Shown here piece by piece: positions 22,780 through 31,400 of a DNA stretch of 32,428 nucleotides. The DNA is from Akkermansia muciniphila (GTDB taxonomy: Bacteria; Verrucomicrobiota; Verrucomicrobiia; Limisphaerales; SXTU01), in contig CAMCFN010000045.1 in assembly GCA_945874145.1 (NCBI GenBank), forward strand, positions 1 through 32,428, read 5' to 3'. How positions within the stretch are numbered: position 1 is the first letter of the stretch; every line of letters starts with the position of its first letter. The translations under genes were made by a program, and so were the position numbers. The notes below the pieces were generated by a model. The model was given only the letters and a program-made list of their open reading frames with translations, was not told where the DNA came from and made no database searches.

Positions 22780-22870
22780 AAGCGCCGGGGGCTGGCGTTG
22801 CGAACCATGCGGTGCAGCGCTCGGCGTGAGAAGTGGGGAGCATCTCAACGGCTTTGTCGTCTGACCCTTT

Positions 22871-23281
22871 ATGAAACGCATCATCCTACAACTCGTTAGC
22901 CTCCTCTGCCTCGCAACCGCCGCTCACGTTCGCGGGGATGATGCAGTCGTGAACACCCCGGTAATCCTGTCCGGTCTAAAAGGCGACTGGGAGTTGCAGC
23001 AGAAGGCAGCGGACGGCTTCATACAGAGGCTCCGACTCGACGGCGCGCATGGTGGCCAGTGGTTTGGGAGCCAAGAGACTTTGCCCGTCAGCATCACCTT
23101 CTACGTCGAGGGTGGTGAACTCCTCCTTCAGCACTACTACGAGCCCCAAGGCGCATTCAACTACCGCCTCAAGCAACTGCGATTCAGCTACCAGCTCGAC
23201 AAAACGACGCTGACTCTCACCAAGGACGGCAAGACGGAAATCTGGAAACGTAGGTCGAACTCAAACCTTGCCAAGCCATGA
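22871..23281 (+). CDS. Exported small protein, likely beta-barrel/lipocalin-like, unknown function
   Basis: 136 residues with a clear signal peptide (MKRIILQLVSLLCLATAAHVRG, cleavage probably near 22-23). The mature part alternates strands and turns: GDWELQQKAADGF, LPVSITFYVEGGELLLQHYY, LTLTKDGKTEIWKR, a pattern like small lipocalin-type or DUF-family secreted proteins. No Cys at the signal cleavage site, so not a lipoprotein. Its TGA overlaps an ATG of the next frame (23278), hinting at coupling. Function not recognised. Confidence 0.65.
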   Translation: MKRIILQLVSLLCLATAAHVRGDDAVVNTPVILSGLKGDWELQQKAADGFIQRLRLDGAHGGQWFGSQETLPVSITFYVEGGELLLQHYYEPQGAFNYRLKQLRFSYQLDKTTLTLTKDGKTEIWKRRSNSNLAKP

Positions 23282-23313
23282 GCCGGCTCGTCTTCGTCAT
23301 CCAGCTTCGCATC

Positions 23314-23778
23314 ATGAAACACCTCCTCGCCCCGCTGCTCTGCGCCGCATTCCTCGCCAGTGCCGGCGACGCCTTCGCCCTCGCCGGTGACTTGAAGGAA
23401 GCCGGCGTCGCGCTCCCGGCGGGTTATCCCAAGGCCGCGCAGGAGCAGGTCATGGCCGCGCTGAAGCAGCCCGACTGCAAGTTCCTCAAAGGCCACTTCA
23501 TCAACTGGCACACCAGCCTGCTCTACGCCGGCGAGACGAAGGCGCTGAACCAGTTCCTCGACGCACTCGCAAAATGTCCCGGCGTCACGCTCCACGTCAG
23601 CTTCACGACCGATCCGGTGCCCCGAGACGACGGGCAATGCGACTGGTTCGTCTCGCATGACGCGCACGCGAACAGTTTCCACGTCCGCGTGAACCTCAAG
23701 TCCGAACGCCTCAAACTGCCGGAACTCCGACTGCCGGTGGTCAAAGGCCCGGCGCTCAATGCGGTTGTCGGCCGGTGA
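23314..23778 (+). CDS. Exported protein, unknown function
   Basis: 154 residues from the ATG at 23314 (MKHLLAPLLCAAFLASAGDAFA, a good signal peptide). An in-frame ATG at 23278 overlaps the previous stop by four bases and would add 12 residues before the signal peptide, so I prefer 23314. The mature protein has GVALPAGYPKAAQEQVMAA, FINWHTSLLYAG and a C-terminal strand-rich part. CDWFVSHDAHANSFHVRVNL includes several His and Asp residues but no motif I can name. It probably forms an operon with the exported protein before it. The next 201 bases hold no recognisable feature. Confidence 0.6.
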   Translation: MKHLLAPLLCAAFLASAGDAFALAGDLKEAGVALPAGYPKAAQEQVMAALKQPDCKFLKGHFINWHTSLLYAGETKALNQFLDALAKCPGVTLHVSFTTDPVPRDDGQCDWFVSHDAHANSFHVRVNLKSERLKLPELRLPVVKGPALNAVVGR

Positions 23779-23979
23779 AGGAACCAAAGGAAGTGCGCCG
23801 CTGCTGACTGCTCGGGGCACTGACTACCCGGACAGAGCGGCGCGGCACGTGACCGTTCCAGGGGTTCAGCACGGCCGCAAATGAACCCCGGTCTCCCGCG
23901 TGAGTTGGGAGTGTGCCGCAGCCCCTTGCCTCCCAAAACAGTTGCCTTCCGGCCCGGTCCACCGTAAGCCCAAGCCCGC

Positions 23980-25365
23980 ATGGCTGATTTTTCCTCCCGC
24001 CCGGGTCCGGGCGAGTTTCGTTCGCTTCCGCGGCGCGCTCCACGCCCGGAACGCCCCGAGTTTCGGGAGCGGCCGGATTTCCGTGACCGTCCGGAGGAAG
24101 GCGACCACTTCTCTCGCCCGCCTCGCCCTCGTTCGGGTCCGCCGGAGCACAGCGGGCAGACGGAGCCCCGCACTGAGCGACGTCCAGTGGGGCCGCCTGC
24201 GGGCACGACCTGGCCGACGCCGTGGGTGCAGCTCAAGTATTTCTCCAACCAGCCCACGCTCTATCCGGCGATGATTGGCGGCGCGTCATCGGACGCGAAA
24301 CCTGGCGATTTCGTGGCGGTCTTCGACAAGGAAGGCCGGCGGTTTGGCAGCGGCCTGTGGAATCCCCGGGCCCGGGTGCCTTTGCGGGTGCTGCACCATG
24401 GTGAGGAGCAGGTGGGGGAGGAATTCTTCGAGGCGCAACTCACGCGCGCACTGGATCTCCGCCAGAACCTGCTGGGTTTGGATGGGAGCACGGATGCCTA
24501 CCGGGTGATCCACTCTGACGGGGACGGCCTCAGCGGCCTGGTCGTGGACCGGTTTGGCGATACGTTGAGCGTGGAAGTTCACAGCTTGGGCATGTTCCAG
24601 CGGCTGGGAAAACTCCTGCCCTTGATCCACCAGCGGCTTGGCACCACGCGCCAAGTCATCGCGGTGGATGACTTCATCGCGCGGGTGGAGGGCATCCGGT
24701 TTGCCTCAGCCAATGACGTGCGCATGGTGAAGATTCGGGAGCATGGCGTGCGCTACGAGGTCAACTTCGCCTCGGGGCACAAGACCGGTTTCTTCTGCGA
24801 TCAGCGCGAAAACCGGCGGCGGCTGGCGGCGCTGGTGAAGGGCAAGCGTGTCTTGGATTGCTGCTCCTACACGGGCGGCTTCGCCCTTGCCGCGAAAGTG
24901 CTTGGCGGGGCCGAGGAGGTCACGGCGGTGGACCTCGACGAGAAGGCCATCGAGCAGGGCAAGCGGAACGCGAACCTGAATCAGGCGCGCATCGAGTGGG
25001 TGCATTGCGACGCGTTCTCCTTCGCCCGGCAGATGCAGCGCAACGGCACCAAGTGGCCGGTCGTGATTTTGGACCCGCCCAAGTTTCTGCTCAGCCGCGA
25101 GGAGGAGCTGGAAGGTCGCCGGAAATACGAGGACTTGAACGGCATGGGCATGAACGTGCTGGAGCCCGGCGGCCTGCTCGTGACGTGCTCCTGCTCCGGA
25201 CTGATCGACATGGAAGGTTTTGAGCAGCTTGTGACCCGGGCGGCGTATCGCTTGGGGAAGCGCCTCCAGTTCCTCGACCGCACCGGAGCAGGCGCGGACC
25301 ATCCTGTCATGGCCAACTGTTTGGAGAGCCGGTATCTCAAGGTGATTTGGGCACGGGTTTGGTAA
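23980..25365 (+). CDS. Class I SAM-dependent rRNA (cytosine-5) methyltransferase, RlmI-like
   Basis: 461 residues. The first ~70 are Arg/Pro/Glu-rich and low in complexity, absent from typical RlmI (about 400 residues). A PUA-like region follows (GDFVAVFDKEGRRFGSGLWN), then the RlmI-specific middle domain (YRVIHSDGDGLSGLVVDRFG). The Rossmann methyltransferase fold has motif I DCCSYTGGF (293-301), the acidic AVDLDEKAI, motif IV LDPPK (364-368) and CSCSG (403-407), which supplies the Cys residues expected of m5C enzymes. RlmI methylates C1962 of 23S rRNA in E. coli; the same role is likely here. The basic N-terminal tail may add RNA affinity. Start at the ATG (23980) is uncertain because of the low-complexity extension. 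Confidence 0.85.
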   Translation: MADFSSRPGPGEFRSLPRRAPRPERPEFRERPDFRDRPEEGDHFSRPPRPRSGPPEHSGQTEPRTERRPVGPPAGTTWPTPWVQLKYFSNQPTLYPAMIGGASSDAKPGDFVAVFDKEGRRFGSGLWNPRARVPLRVLHHGEEQVGEEFFEAQLTRALDLRQNLLGLDGSTDAYRVIHSDGDGLSGLVVDRFGDTLSVEVHSLGMFQRLGKLLPLIHQRLGTTRQVIAVDDFIARVEGIRFASANDVRMVKIREHGVRYEVNFASGHKTGFFCDQRENRRRLAALVKGKRVLDCCSYTGGFALAAKVLGGAEEVTAVDLDEKAIEQGKRNANLNQARIEWVHCDAFSFARQMQRNGTKWPVVILDPPKFLLSREEELEGRRKYEDLNGMGMNVLEPGGLLVTCSCSGLIDMEGFEQLVTRAAYRLGKRLQFLDRTGAGADHPVMANCLESRYLKVIWARVW

Positions 25366-25416
25366 GCCGCTGCGACGTTGGACACCTGCCGGTCTGTCCG
25401 CTACACAAGGGCCAGC

Positions 25417-26508
25417 ATGAACCACGCTGCCGAGCCGCTTCAGCAAGTTGACCGCGTCTTCGTCCGCTGGCGGGGCCGCCGACTGCTCTACTTCGCTGGT
25501 TGTGATTACTACCGCCTCGCCACGCATCCGCGCGTGCTGGCGGCGGTCCGCCGGGGACTCAAGGAGTTCGGCCTAAATGTTGCGTCTTCGCGAAAGACGA
25601 CTGGCAACCACGCCCTTTATGAACTGCTGGAACGCGAGTTGGCCCGCTTCTTCCGCGTCGAGCAGGCCGTGCTGGTGGACAACGGTTATCTGACCAATCT
25701 CGCCGTGGCCCAAGCGTTCAAGGGCGAGTTCACGCACGCCCTGATTGATTCCCGCGCCCACGGCTGTCTGGCGGATGCGGCCGTCCTGCTGGGAGCGAAG
25801 GTGGTGTCCTTTGCTAATCGTGACGCGGCGGATTACGAACGACAACTGCACCGGCTCGGCGCGGGGGCGCGTCCCATCGTCCTGACGGACGGCATGTTTG
25901 CGCACGATGGCTCGGTGGCTCCGCTGGACCGCTACCTCGCGTCCTTGCCCGCCAACGGCGTTTTGCTGGTGGACGACGCCCATGGCGCCGGTGTGCTGGG
26001 CAAGGCGGGGCAGGGGACGCCGTCGCACTTCGGCCTGCGGGATGCGCGCCTCATCCAGACCATCACCCTGAGCAAGGCCTTTGGGACTTTTGGCGGGGCG
26101 ATCCTCGGCCCGCGCACGGTGGCCCAAGCCATTCTCGCCAAAAGCCGGAGTTTCACCGGTGCGACGCCCATGCCGCTGCCGATCGCCGCCGGGGCCTTGG
26201 AATCGCTCCGCGTCTTCCGGGCGAACCCGCAGCTTCAGCTGCGGCTGCATGCCAATGTGCTCTGGGTCTGGGAGCGCTTGCGGGCATCCGGCATTCAACT
26301 GCCCGACCAACCCGGACCAGTCCTCCCCGTGGCTCCCGCCTCGCCGAAGGAAGCGAAGCGGCTGAAACACCGGCTGCTGGCCGCCGGAATCTTTCCACCG
26401 CTCATTCGCTATCCAGGCGGGCCGGAAGCCGGCTATTTCCGGATCGTGATCAGCAGCCAGCACACCCGGCCACAGCTCGCGAAGCTGGTGGCGGCGCTAA
26501 GTCGTTAA
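25417..26508 (+). CDS. PLP-dependent acyl-transferase of the BioF/KBL (alpha-oxoamine synthase) family
   Basis: 363 residues from the ATG at 25417. Family landmarks: ALIDSRAHGCLADAA, TDGMFAHDGSVAPL, VDDAHGAGVLG (Asp186-Asp187-Ala-His189) and the PLP lysine Lys220 in TLSKAFGTFGG. The enzymes condense an amino acid with an acyl-CoA and lose CO2 or a similar group (BioF: alanine + pimeloyl-CoA; KBL: glycine + acetyl-CoA). Here the substrate-loop region usually reading GxGGSR is replaced by NVASSRKTTGNH, and no biotin or threonine-degradation gene is nearby, so I do not assign the substrate. Slightly shorter than BioF. It starts 51 bases after the methyltransferase. Confidence 0.78.
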   Translation: MNHAAEPLQQVDRVFVRWRGRRLLYFAGCDYYRLATHPRVLAAVRRGLKEFGLNVASSRKTTGNHALYELLERELARFFRVEQAVLVDNGYLTNLAVAQAFKGEFTHALIDSRAHGCLADAAVLLGAKVVSFANRDAADYERQLHRLGAGARPIVLTDGMFAHDGSVAPLDRYLASLPANGVLLVDDAHGAGVLGKAGQGTPSHFGLRDARLIQTITLSKAFGTFGGAILGPRTVAQAILAKSRSFTGATPMPLPIAAGALESLRVFRANPQLQLRLHANVLWVWERLRASGIQLPDQPGPVLPVAPASPKEAKRLKHRLLAAGIFPPLIRYPGGPEAGYFRIVISSQHTRPQLAKLVAALSR

Positions 26509-26633
26509 TCGCCGCGCAAAATCCTATCAACTTGAGATAGAGTCCGCTATGACGGCTCTAATCAGAGCGCGTTCACTTGTTGTAGTTCAAGTTGCAGTTC
26601 GACAACGATTCTTTGACTGGATAGAAGTGCCCT
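26509..26633 (+). promoter_or_regulatory. AT-richer leader of the ATPase/TOPRIM pair
   Basis: This 125-base gap is visibly richer in A/T than its surroundings. It contains GTTGT (26579-26583) ... ACAAC (26602-26606) around AGTTCAAGTTGCAGTTC, a possible operator-like inverted repeat with internal AGTT repeats, and TTGACT shortly before the start. No convincing complete -35/-10 pair. Confidence 0.3.
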
Positions 26634-27860
26634 GTGCGCTCCGAATTTCTACCCATTAAGAAGCTCTGGTTGCGTCGTTTCCGTAGCATCCTCGCGGCGG
26701 AGGTCTGCTTCGAGAACCCACTTTTTCTGGTTGGACGTAACGGGGCGGGGAAGAGCAATGTCCTGAAGGCGCTGGAATTCGTCAGCGAGTGCATGACGAC
26801 TCCGCTCGGGACCGTCTTCCAGAACCAGGGCGGCATTGAGGCGGTGCGCTATCGCTCCGGAACCCAGAGCCGTCCGGGCAATGTCGCCATGCGGGTGGAT
26901 TTTGAGTTTACCAACGGCACACCCGCCACCGGTTGGTATGCGTTCGAGATTCGCGCCAAGGAAGGCTATGAGTTCGAGGTCTTGCGGGAGAAGTGTGTGG
27001 TGCATCTGGCGGGACAGCGACACGAGTTCGACCGGTCCAACAAAATATTGTTGACCGGGGTTCCGGGCATCGAACCGGTGGTGGATCCCCAAGCCCTGTT
27101 GCTCCCGTTGATTGGCGGCACTCCGCAGTTCGCACCCGTCACCAAGGGCCTCGCAGGCATTCGGGTTTTTTCACTACAGCCGAAGGCGATTCAGGAACTG
27201 CAAGACCCTGATTCGGGGATGAGCTTGAAGTCCGACGGCAGCAATTTGGCCAGCGTGCTAAAGGCCTTGTCCAAGGAGGAGGGCAAGCTCGAACGACTTT
27301 GCGAGCTGCTACGAACCGTCGTGCCGGGCACCGCCACCGTCCGCCCGATCAAGCACGGGAAAAAGCTGTCGCTGGAGTTTCGGCAGGAGTGGGGTGGAGG
27401 TCGGAAGGAAGGCAGCTCCAGCAAACACAGTGTGGCGCACGAGGCGTTTTCCATGTCGGACGGGACGCTGCGGACGCTCGGCATTCTGACGGCGTTTCTT
27501 CAGAAGAACCGACCAACGCTGGTCGGTTTGGAGGAACCGGAAGCCACGGTCCATCCCGAGGCATTGGCCTCCACCATGGAGATGATCCGCGCTTTCTCTC
27601 GCAACACTCAAGTGCTCGTGACTACGCACAGCCCGGACTTGCTCGATGCCAAATGGGTAGAGCCGCATAACTTGCGCATCGTGAGCTGGGAGGAAGGCGT
27701 GACGCAGGTTCTGCCGCTGGGAGACTCGGCGGTTTCCGCGTTGCAGCAGCGCTTGATGGGTGCTGGGGAGCTGCTGCGATCCAACGCGCTCCAGCCGGTT
27801 GATTTCTTCGCCGATCAGAAGGTCAGTCAGTTGGAACTGTTCGCGGAATCCCCTGCATGA
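26634..27860 (+). CDS. AAA/ABC-type ATPase of the OLD/AAA_21 group, candidate defence protein
   Basis: 408 residues, GTG start; translation from here gives the usual IKKLWLRRFRSI opening strand of this family. Walker A GRNGAGKS (34-41), ABC-like signature SMSDGTLRTLGIL, Walker B TLVGLEEPEATVHP with Glu300-Glu301, and the H-loop VLVTTHSPDLLD. These are features of single-domain ABC/SMC-like ATPases found in OLD nucleases and two-gene defence modules. No nuclease domain is fused; the next gene, overlapping by four bases (ATGA), supplies a TOPRIM-like protein. The pair composition resembles PARIS (AriA ATPase with AriB TOPRIM) although the partner family is different. Probably an ATP-driven sensor or regulator of the partner. 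Intact, no frameshift. Confidence 0.82.
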   Translation: MRSEFLPIKKLWLRRFRSILAAEVCFENPLFLVGRNGAGKSNVLKALEFVSECMTTPLGTVFQNQGGIEAVRYRSGTQSRPGNVAMRVDFEFTNGTPATGWYAFEIRAKEGYEFEVLREKCVVHLAGQRHEFDRSNKILLTGVPGIEPVVDPQALLLPLIGGTPQFAPVTKGLAGIRVFSLQPKAIQELQDPDSGMSLKSDGSNLASVLKALSKEEGKLERLCELLRTVVPGTATVRPIKHGKKLSLEFRQEWGGGRKEGSSSKHSVAHEAFSMSDGTLRTLGILTAFLQKNRPTLVGLEEPEATVHPEALASTMEMIRAFSRNTQVLVTTHSPDLLDAKWVEPHNLRIVSWEEGVTQVLPLGDSAVSALQQRLMGAGELLRSNALQPVDFFADQKVSQLELFAESPA

Positions 27861-28453
27861 TCCAGCTCATCGTCGAGGGCGAGGGGGAGGTCGAGGCCGT
27901 GCCTGTGCTGTTCCGCCGGCTGGCGGCGGAGTTGGGCGTCCCCCAGGCTCAGTTTGGCAGCCCCATCAAGCGGAAGCGCAGCCAACTCGTTCAGCGGCAG
28001 GACTTGGACCACGCGCTGGCGCTGGCGCGGCTGCGACGGAACTGCGAGGCGGTTTTCATTCTCTTTGATGCGGATGACTTGTGCCCGAAAACCGAGGCCA
28101 ATCCGCTCCGAGACTTGGTGCGCGACGTGGCTCGTGGGCTTCCCACCGCGTTGGTCGTCGCCAACCGCGAATACGAGGCATGGTTTCTCGCTTCGCAAGA
28201 AACGCTGGGCGCAGCCGCCCCATATCCAAACGACCCCGACCTAAAGCGCGGCGCGAAAGAGGAGTTGGAGCGGCGATTGGACATCTACTACGACGAGCGC
28301 GCGGACCAGCCCAAGTTCAGCGCTAGGCTGGATTTCCGACTCGCCTATGAGCGGTCGCGTTCCTTCAAAAAGCTCGTGAAGGAGTTCCATCGCCTGCTGC
28401 AAATCCTCGGACTTAATCCAATGCCAACCCTGTGTGGCATCCATCTCATCTGA
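27857..28453 (+). CDS. DUF4276 family TOPRIM-like protein, probable nuclease effector of the ATPase
   Basis: 198 residues. The N-terminal LIVEGEGEVEAVPVLFRRL carries the TOPRIM glutamate (Glu7 region). VFILFDADDLCP (Asp71, Asp73, Asp74) supplies the DxD metal-binding motif, and ANREYEAWFLAS is the next conserved block. These identify DUF4276. TOPRIM folds bind Mg2+ and cut or join nucleic acids in topoisomerases, primases and OLD nucleases. The C-terminus RSRSFKKLVKEFHRLL is the usual end of the family; the last ~15 residues after it look like an extension. Start overlaps the ATPase stop, so the two are translated together and probably act as one complex. Confidence 0.82.
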   Translation: MIQLIVEGEGEVEAVPVLFRRLAAELGVPQAQFGSPIKRKRSQLVQRQDLDHALALARLRRNCEAVFILFDADDLCPKTEANPLRDLVRDVARGLPTALVVANREYEAWFLASQETLGAAAPYPNDPDLKRGAKEELERRLDIYYDERADQPKFSARLDFRLAYERSRSFKKLVKEFHRLLQILGLNPMPTLCGIHLI

Positions 28454-28475
28454 ACCGTCGTTTGTGCTTCTGCCT

Positions 28476-31400
28476 ATGAAACTGTGGTTCTCTCTCACCC
28501 TCGCGTTCACCGCGTTCTTCACCGTCTCCGCCGCCCCTGTCTCGCTCTTCGACGGCAAATCCTTCGCCGGCTGGGAGGGCGACACCAACAAAGTTTGGCG
28601 CATCCGCGATGGCGTCATCGTTGGTGGGTCGCTGGAGGGGAATCCCAAGAATGAGTTTCTCGCCACGCTCAAGAGCTATAAGAACTTTCACCTGCGCCTC
28701 GAATACAAGCTGGTCGGCACGCAGGGCTTCGTGAACGGCGGCGTGCAGTTCCGCAGCAAGCGCATCCCGAACCCGCCCAACGAAATGTGCGGCTTCCAGG
28801 CGGACATCGGCGCGGGCTACTCCGGTTCGCTCTACGACGAATCGCGTCGGCGCAAGGTGCTTGCGCAGGCGGACACGAACCACGTCGCGCGGCTGGAGAA
28901 GGTCGGCGACTGGAACAGCTACGAAGTGGTCGCCAGCGGCTCGCAGATTCTCCTCTTCCTGAACGGCCAGCGCACCGCCATCTGGGTCGAGCGCGAGCCG
29001 GGAATCGAGGATACTGGCATCATCGCGCTGCAAATTCACGGCAACTGCAAGGCTGAGATTTCCTTCCGTAACATTTCCATTGATGAGCTGCCTAACTCCG
29101 CCATCCCGCCCGAGGCGGAGATTCTCAGCCGCTTCGGCACCGCGCAGCCGAGCGTGCCAGTCGGGGCTTTCGCGGGTGGAAAATTCGCCGTGGGCACGAA
29201 CGAAGTCGTCGTGTTCGTCGGGCAGGAAAACCTCGTGCGCGAGTCGAAGGCCGGCGAACTGGAGGCGCTGCTGGCAACGGTCTTTGCGGCGAAGAACCCG
29301 CGCTTCCGCTCGATGGCCTGGGAGGCGGACACAGTTTACGAGCAGTGGCGCGACCTGAACTTCGGCTCGTGGGTGCGTCAGCTTGAGACAGCAGGCGCGA
29401 CCATCGTGGTGGCGCAGTTCGGCCAGATGGAGGCGTTGGATGGTGTCGCGCGATTGCCGGAGTTCACGGCGGCGTATCACCGGCTGCTGGACCAATTCGC
29501 CGGGCGGACGAAGAAAGTAGTCCTCCTCTCACCAACTCCTTTCGAGAAGCCTGTCGCCTCCCATGCGCCTGATCTCACCAAGCGCAACAACGACGTGCGC
29601 GCCTACGCGGACGCGGTGCGCGAGATTGCGAAGCAGCGCGGCGCAGTGTTCGTGAACTTGTTCGTGCCGCTCGCCGTGCGCGCTCCAGGCCAGCGCCTGA
29701 CCGAGGACGGCATTCATCTTACGGCAGAAGGCTTGCGCGAGGTCGCCACGCTCACGACGCGGCAACTGGGTGCGGAGCCAAAGTTTTCCGCCGAGTTGGA
29801 GTCACTCCGCGCCGCCATCGTGCAGAAGAACCAGCTCTGGTTCGACTCTTGGCGGCCCGCGAACTGGTCGTTTGTCTATGGCGATCGCGTGAACCAGATG
29901 TTCGGCAAGGCCGGTGGCACGGAGCCTTCGCTCAAGGACGCATTCGAGCGCCATCGTCCGCTGGTCGCGGCGGCCGACACACGGGTCCAAGCGTTGGCGC
30001 GCGGTGAGAAGGTCGCCGCCCTCGTCATGCCCCCGCCCGCGAATGCCGGTGATTCACCCAAGGCCCTCACGCCCGAGGAACAGCTCGCCACCTTCACCGT
30101 GGCCGATGGCTACGAGGTCAGCCTATTCGCCTCCGAACGCGACGGCGTGGTGAAACCGACGCAAATTGCTTGGGACGAGAAGGGCCGCCTCTACGTGGCC
30201 TGCTCGCCGACGTATCCGCAGACGCAGGCCAGCGCCAAGCGCGCCGATTACATCCTCGTCCTCGCAGACACGAACGGCGATGGCAAGGCCGACAAGTCGT
30301 GGCGCTTCGCCGAGGGCCTCACCATGGTGCAGGGCCTCGAACCCGGCGACGGCGGCCTCTACGTCTGCGACTTCGACCAGCTCGTCCATCTGCGCGACAC
30401 GAATGGTGACGGCAAGGCGGACACGCGCCGCGTGCTCTTCAGCGGCTTCGGCATTGGCGACACCCATCAGCTCATCAACAGCATCTGCCACGGGCCGGAC
30501 GGCAGCCTGTGGTTCTCGCAGGGCCTGCACGCCTTCTCGCGTGTCGAGTCCGCGTGGGGCATCGCGCGGCTGGACCGCGCGGCCATCTGGCGGTTAAACC
30601 CGCGCACGATGCGCCTCGAAGGCTTCTTCGGCGGCGGCATGGCCGGCGCGAACTGCTGGGGCGTGGCCTTCAATGATTACAACCAGGTCTTCCACAAGTC
30701 GGGCGACCGCCCGCACGGCTACTGGAGCGTGCCCGGCATGGTGCGTGGCGCGAGTCCCTCAGGCAGCAGTTCATCCACCTCGGCGGACACGGCGTATCGC
30801 AATTCGCCCGAGCAATACCACTCCGTCGGCCCGCTCTTCGACACGTCGCCCAAAACTACTTCCATCGACATCATCGGCACGCGTGCGCTGCCGGACGACA
30901 TCCAAGGCGCAGCGCTCATTGGCGGTTACTTCGGCGCGGTGGCTGAGCTGCACAAGTTCGAGGACGCCGGCTCCGGCTTCAAGACCACGCAGTTGCCCAA
31001 GCTGCTCAAGTCGTCAAACGCCGCGTTCCGCCCCGTGGACGTGAGCGTCGGCCCGGACGGCGCGATGTATCTCGCGGACTGGTTCAATCCCATCATCGGC
31101 CACTATCAGGCCAGCTACGCCGACCCGCGTCGCGACAAGGCCCACGGCCGCATCTGGCGCATCACCGCGAAGGGCCGCGCGAGCGTGAAGCAGCCAAACC
31201 TCGCCGCGATGAAGCCGACGCAGTTGCTGGAGCAACTCAAGTCGCCCGAGCGCTGGACGCGCTATCAGGCCAAGCGTCTCCTCTTCGATATGCCCACCGC
31301 CGACGTGTTGAAGGCGGCCGATGACTGGGTGGCCAAGCTCACGCCCGCGACGCCCGGCTATGAGCACTTGCTCCTCGAAGTCATCGGCGTCTATGAGTCG

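Noticed and set aside
25417..26508. Assigning bioF and a biotin pathway
   Set aside because: No other biotin gene is present and the substrate loop differs from BioF.
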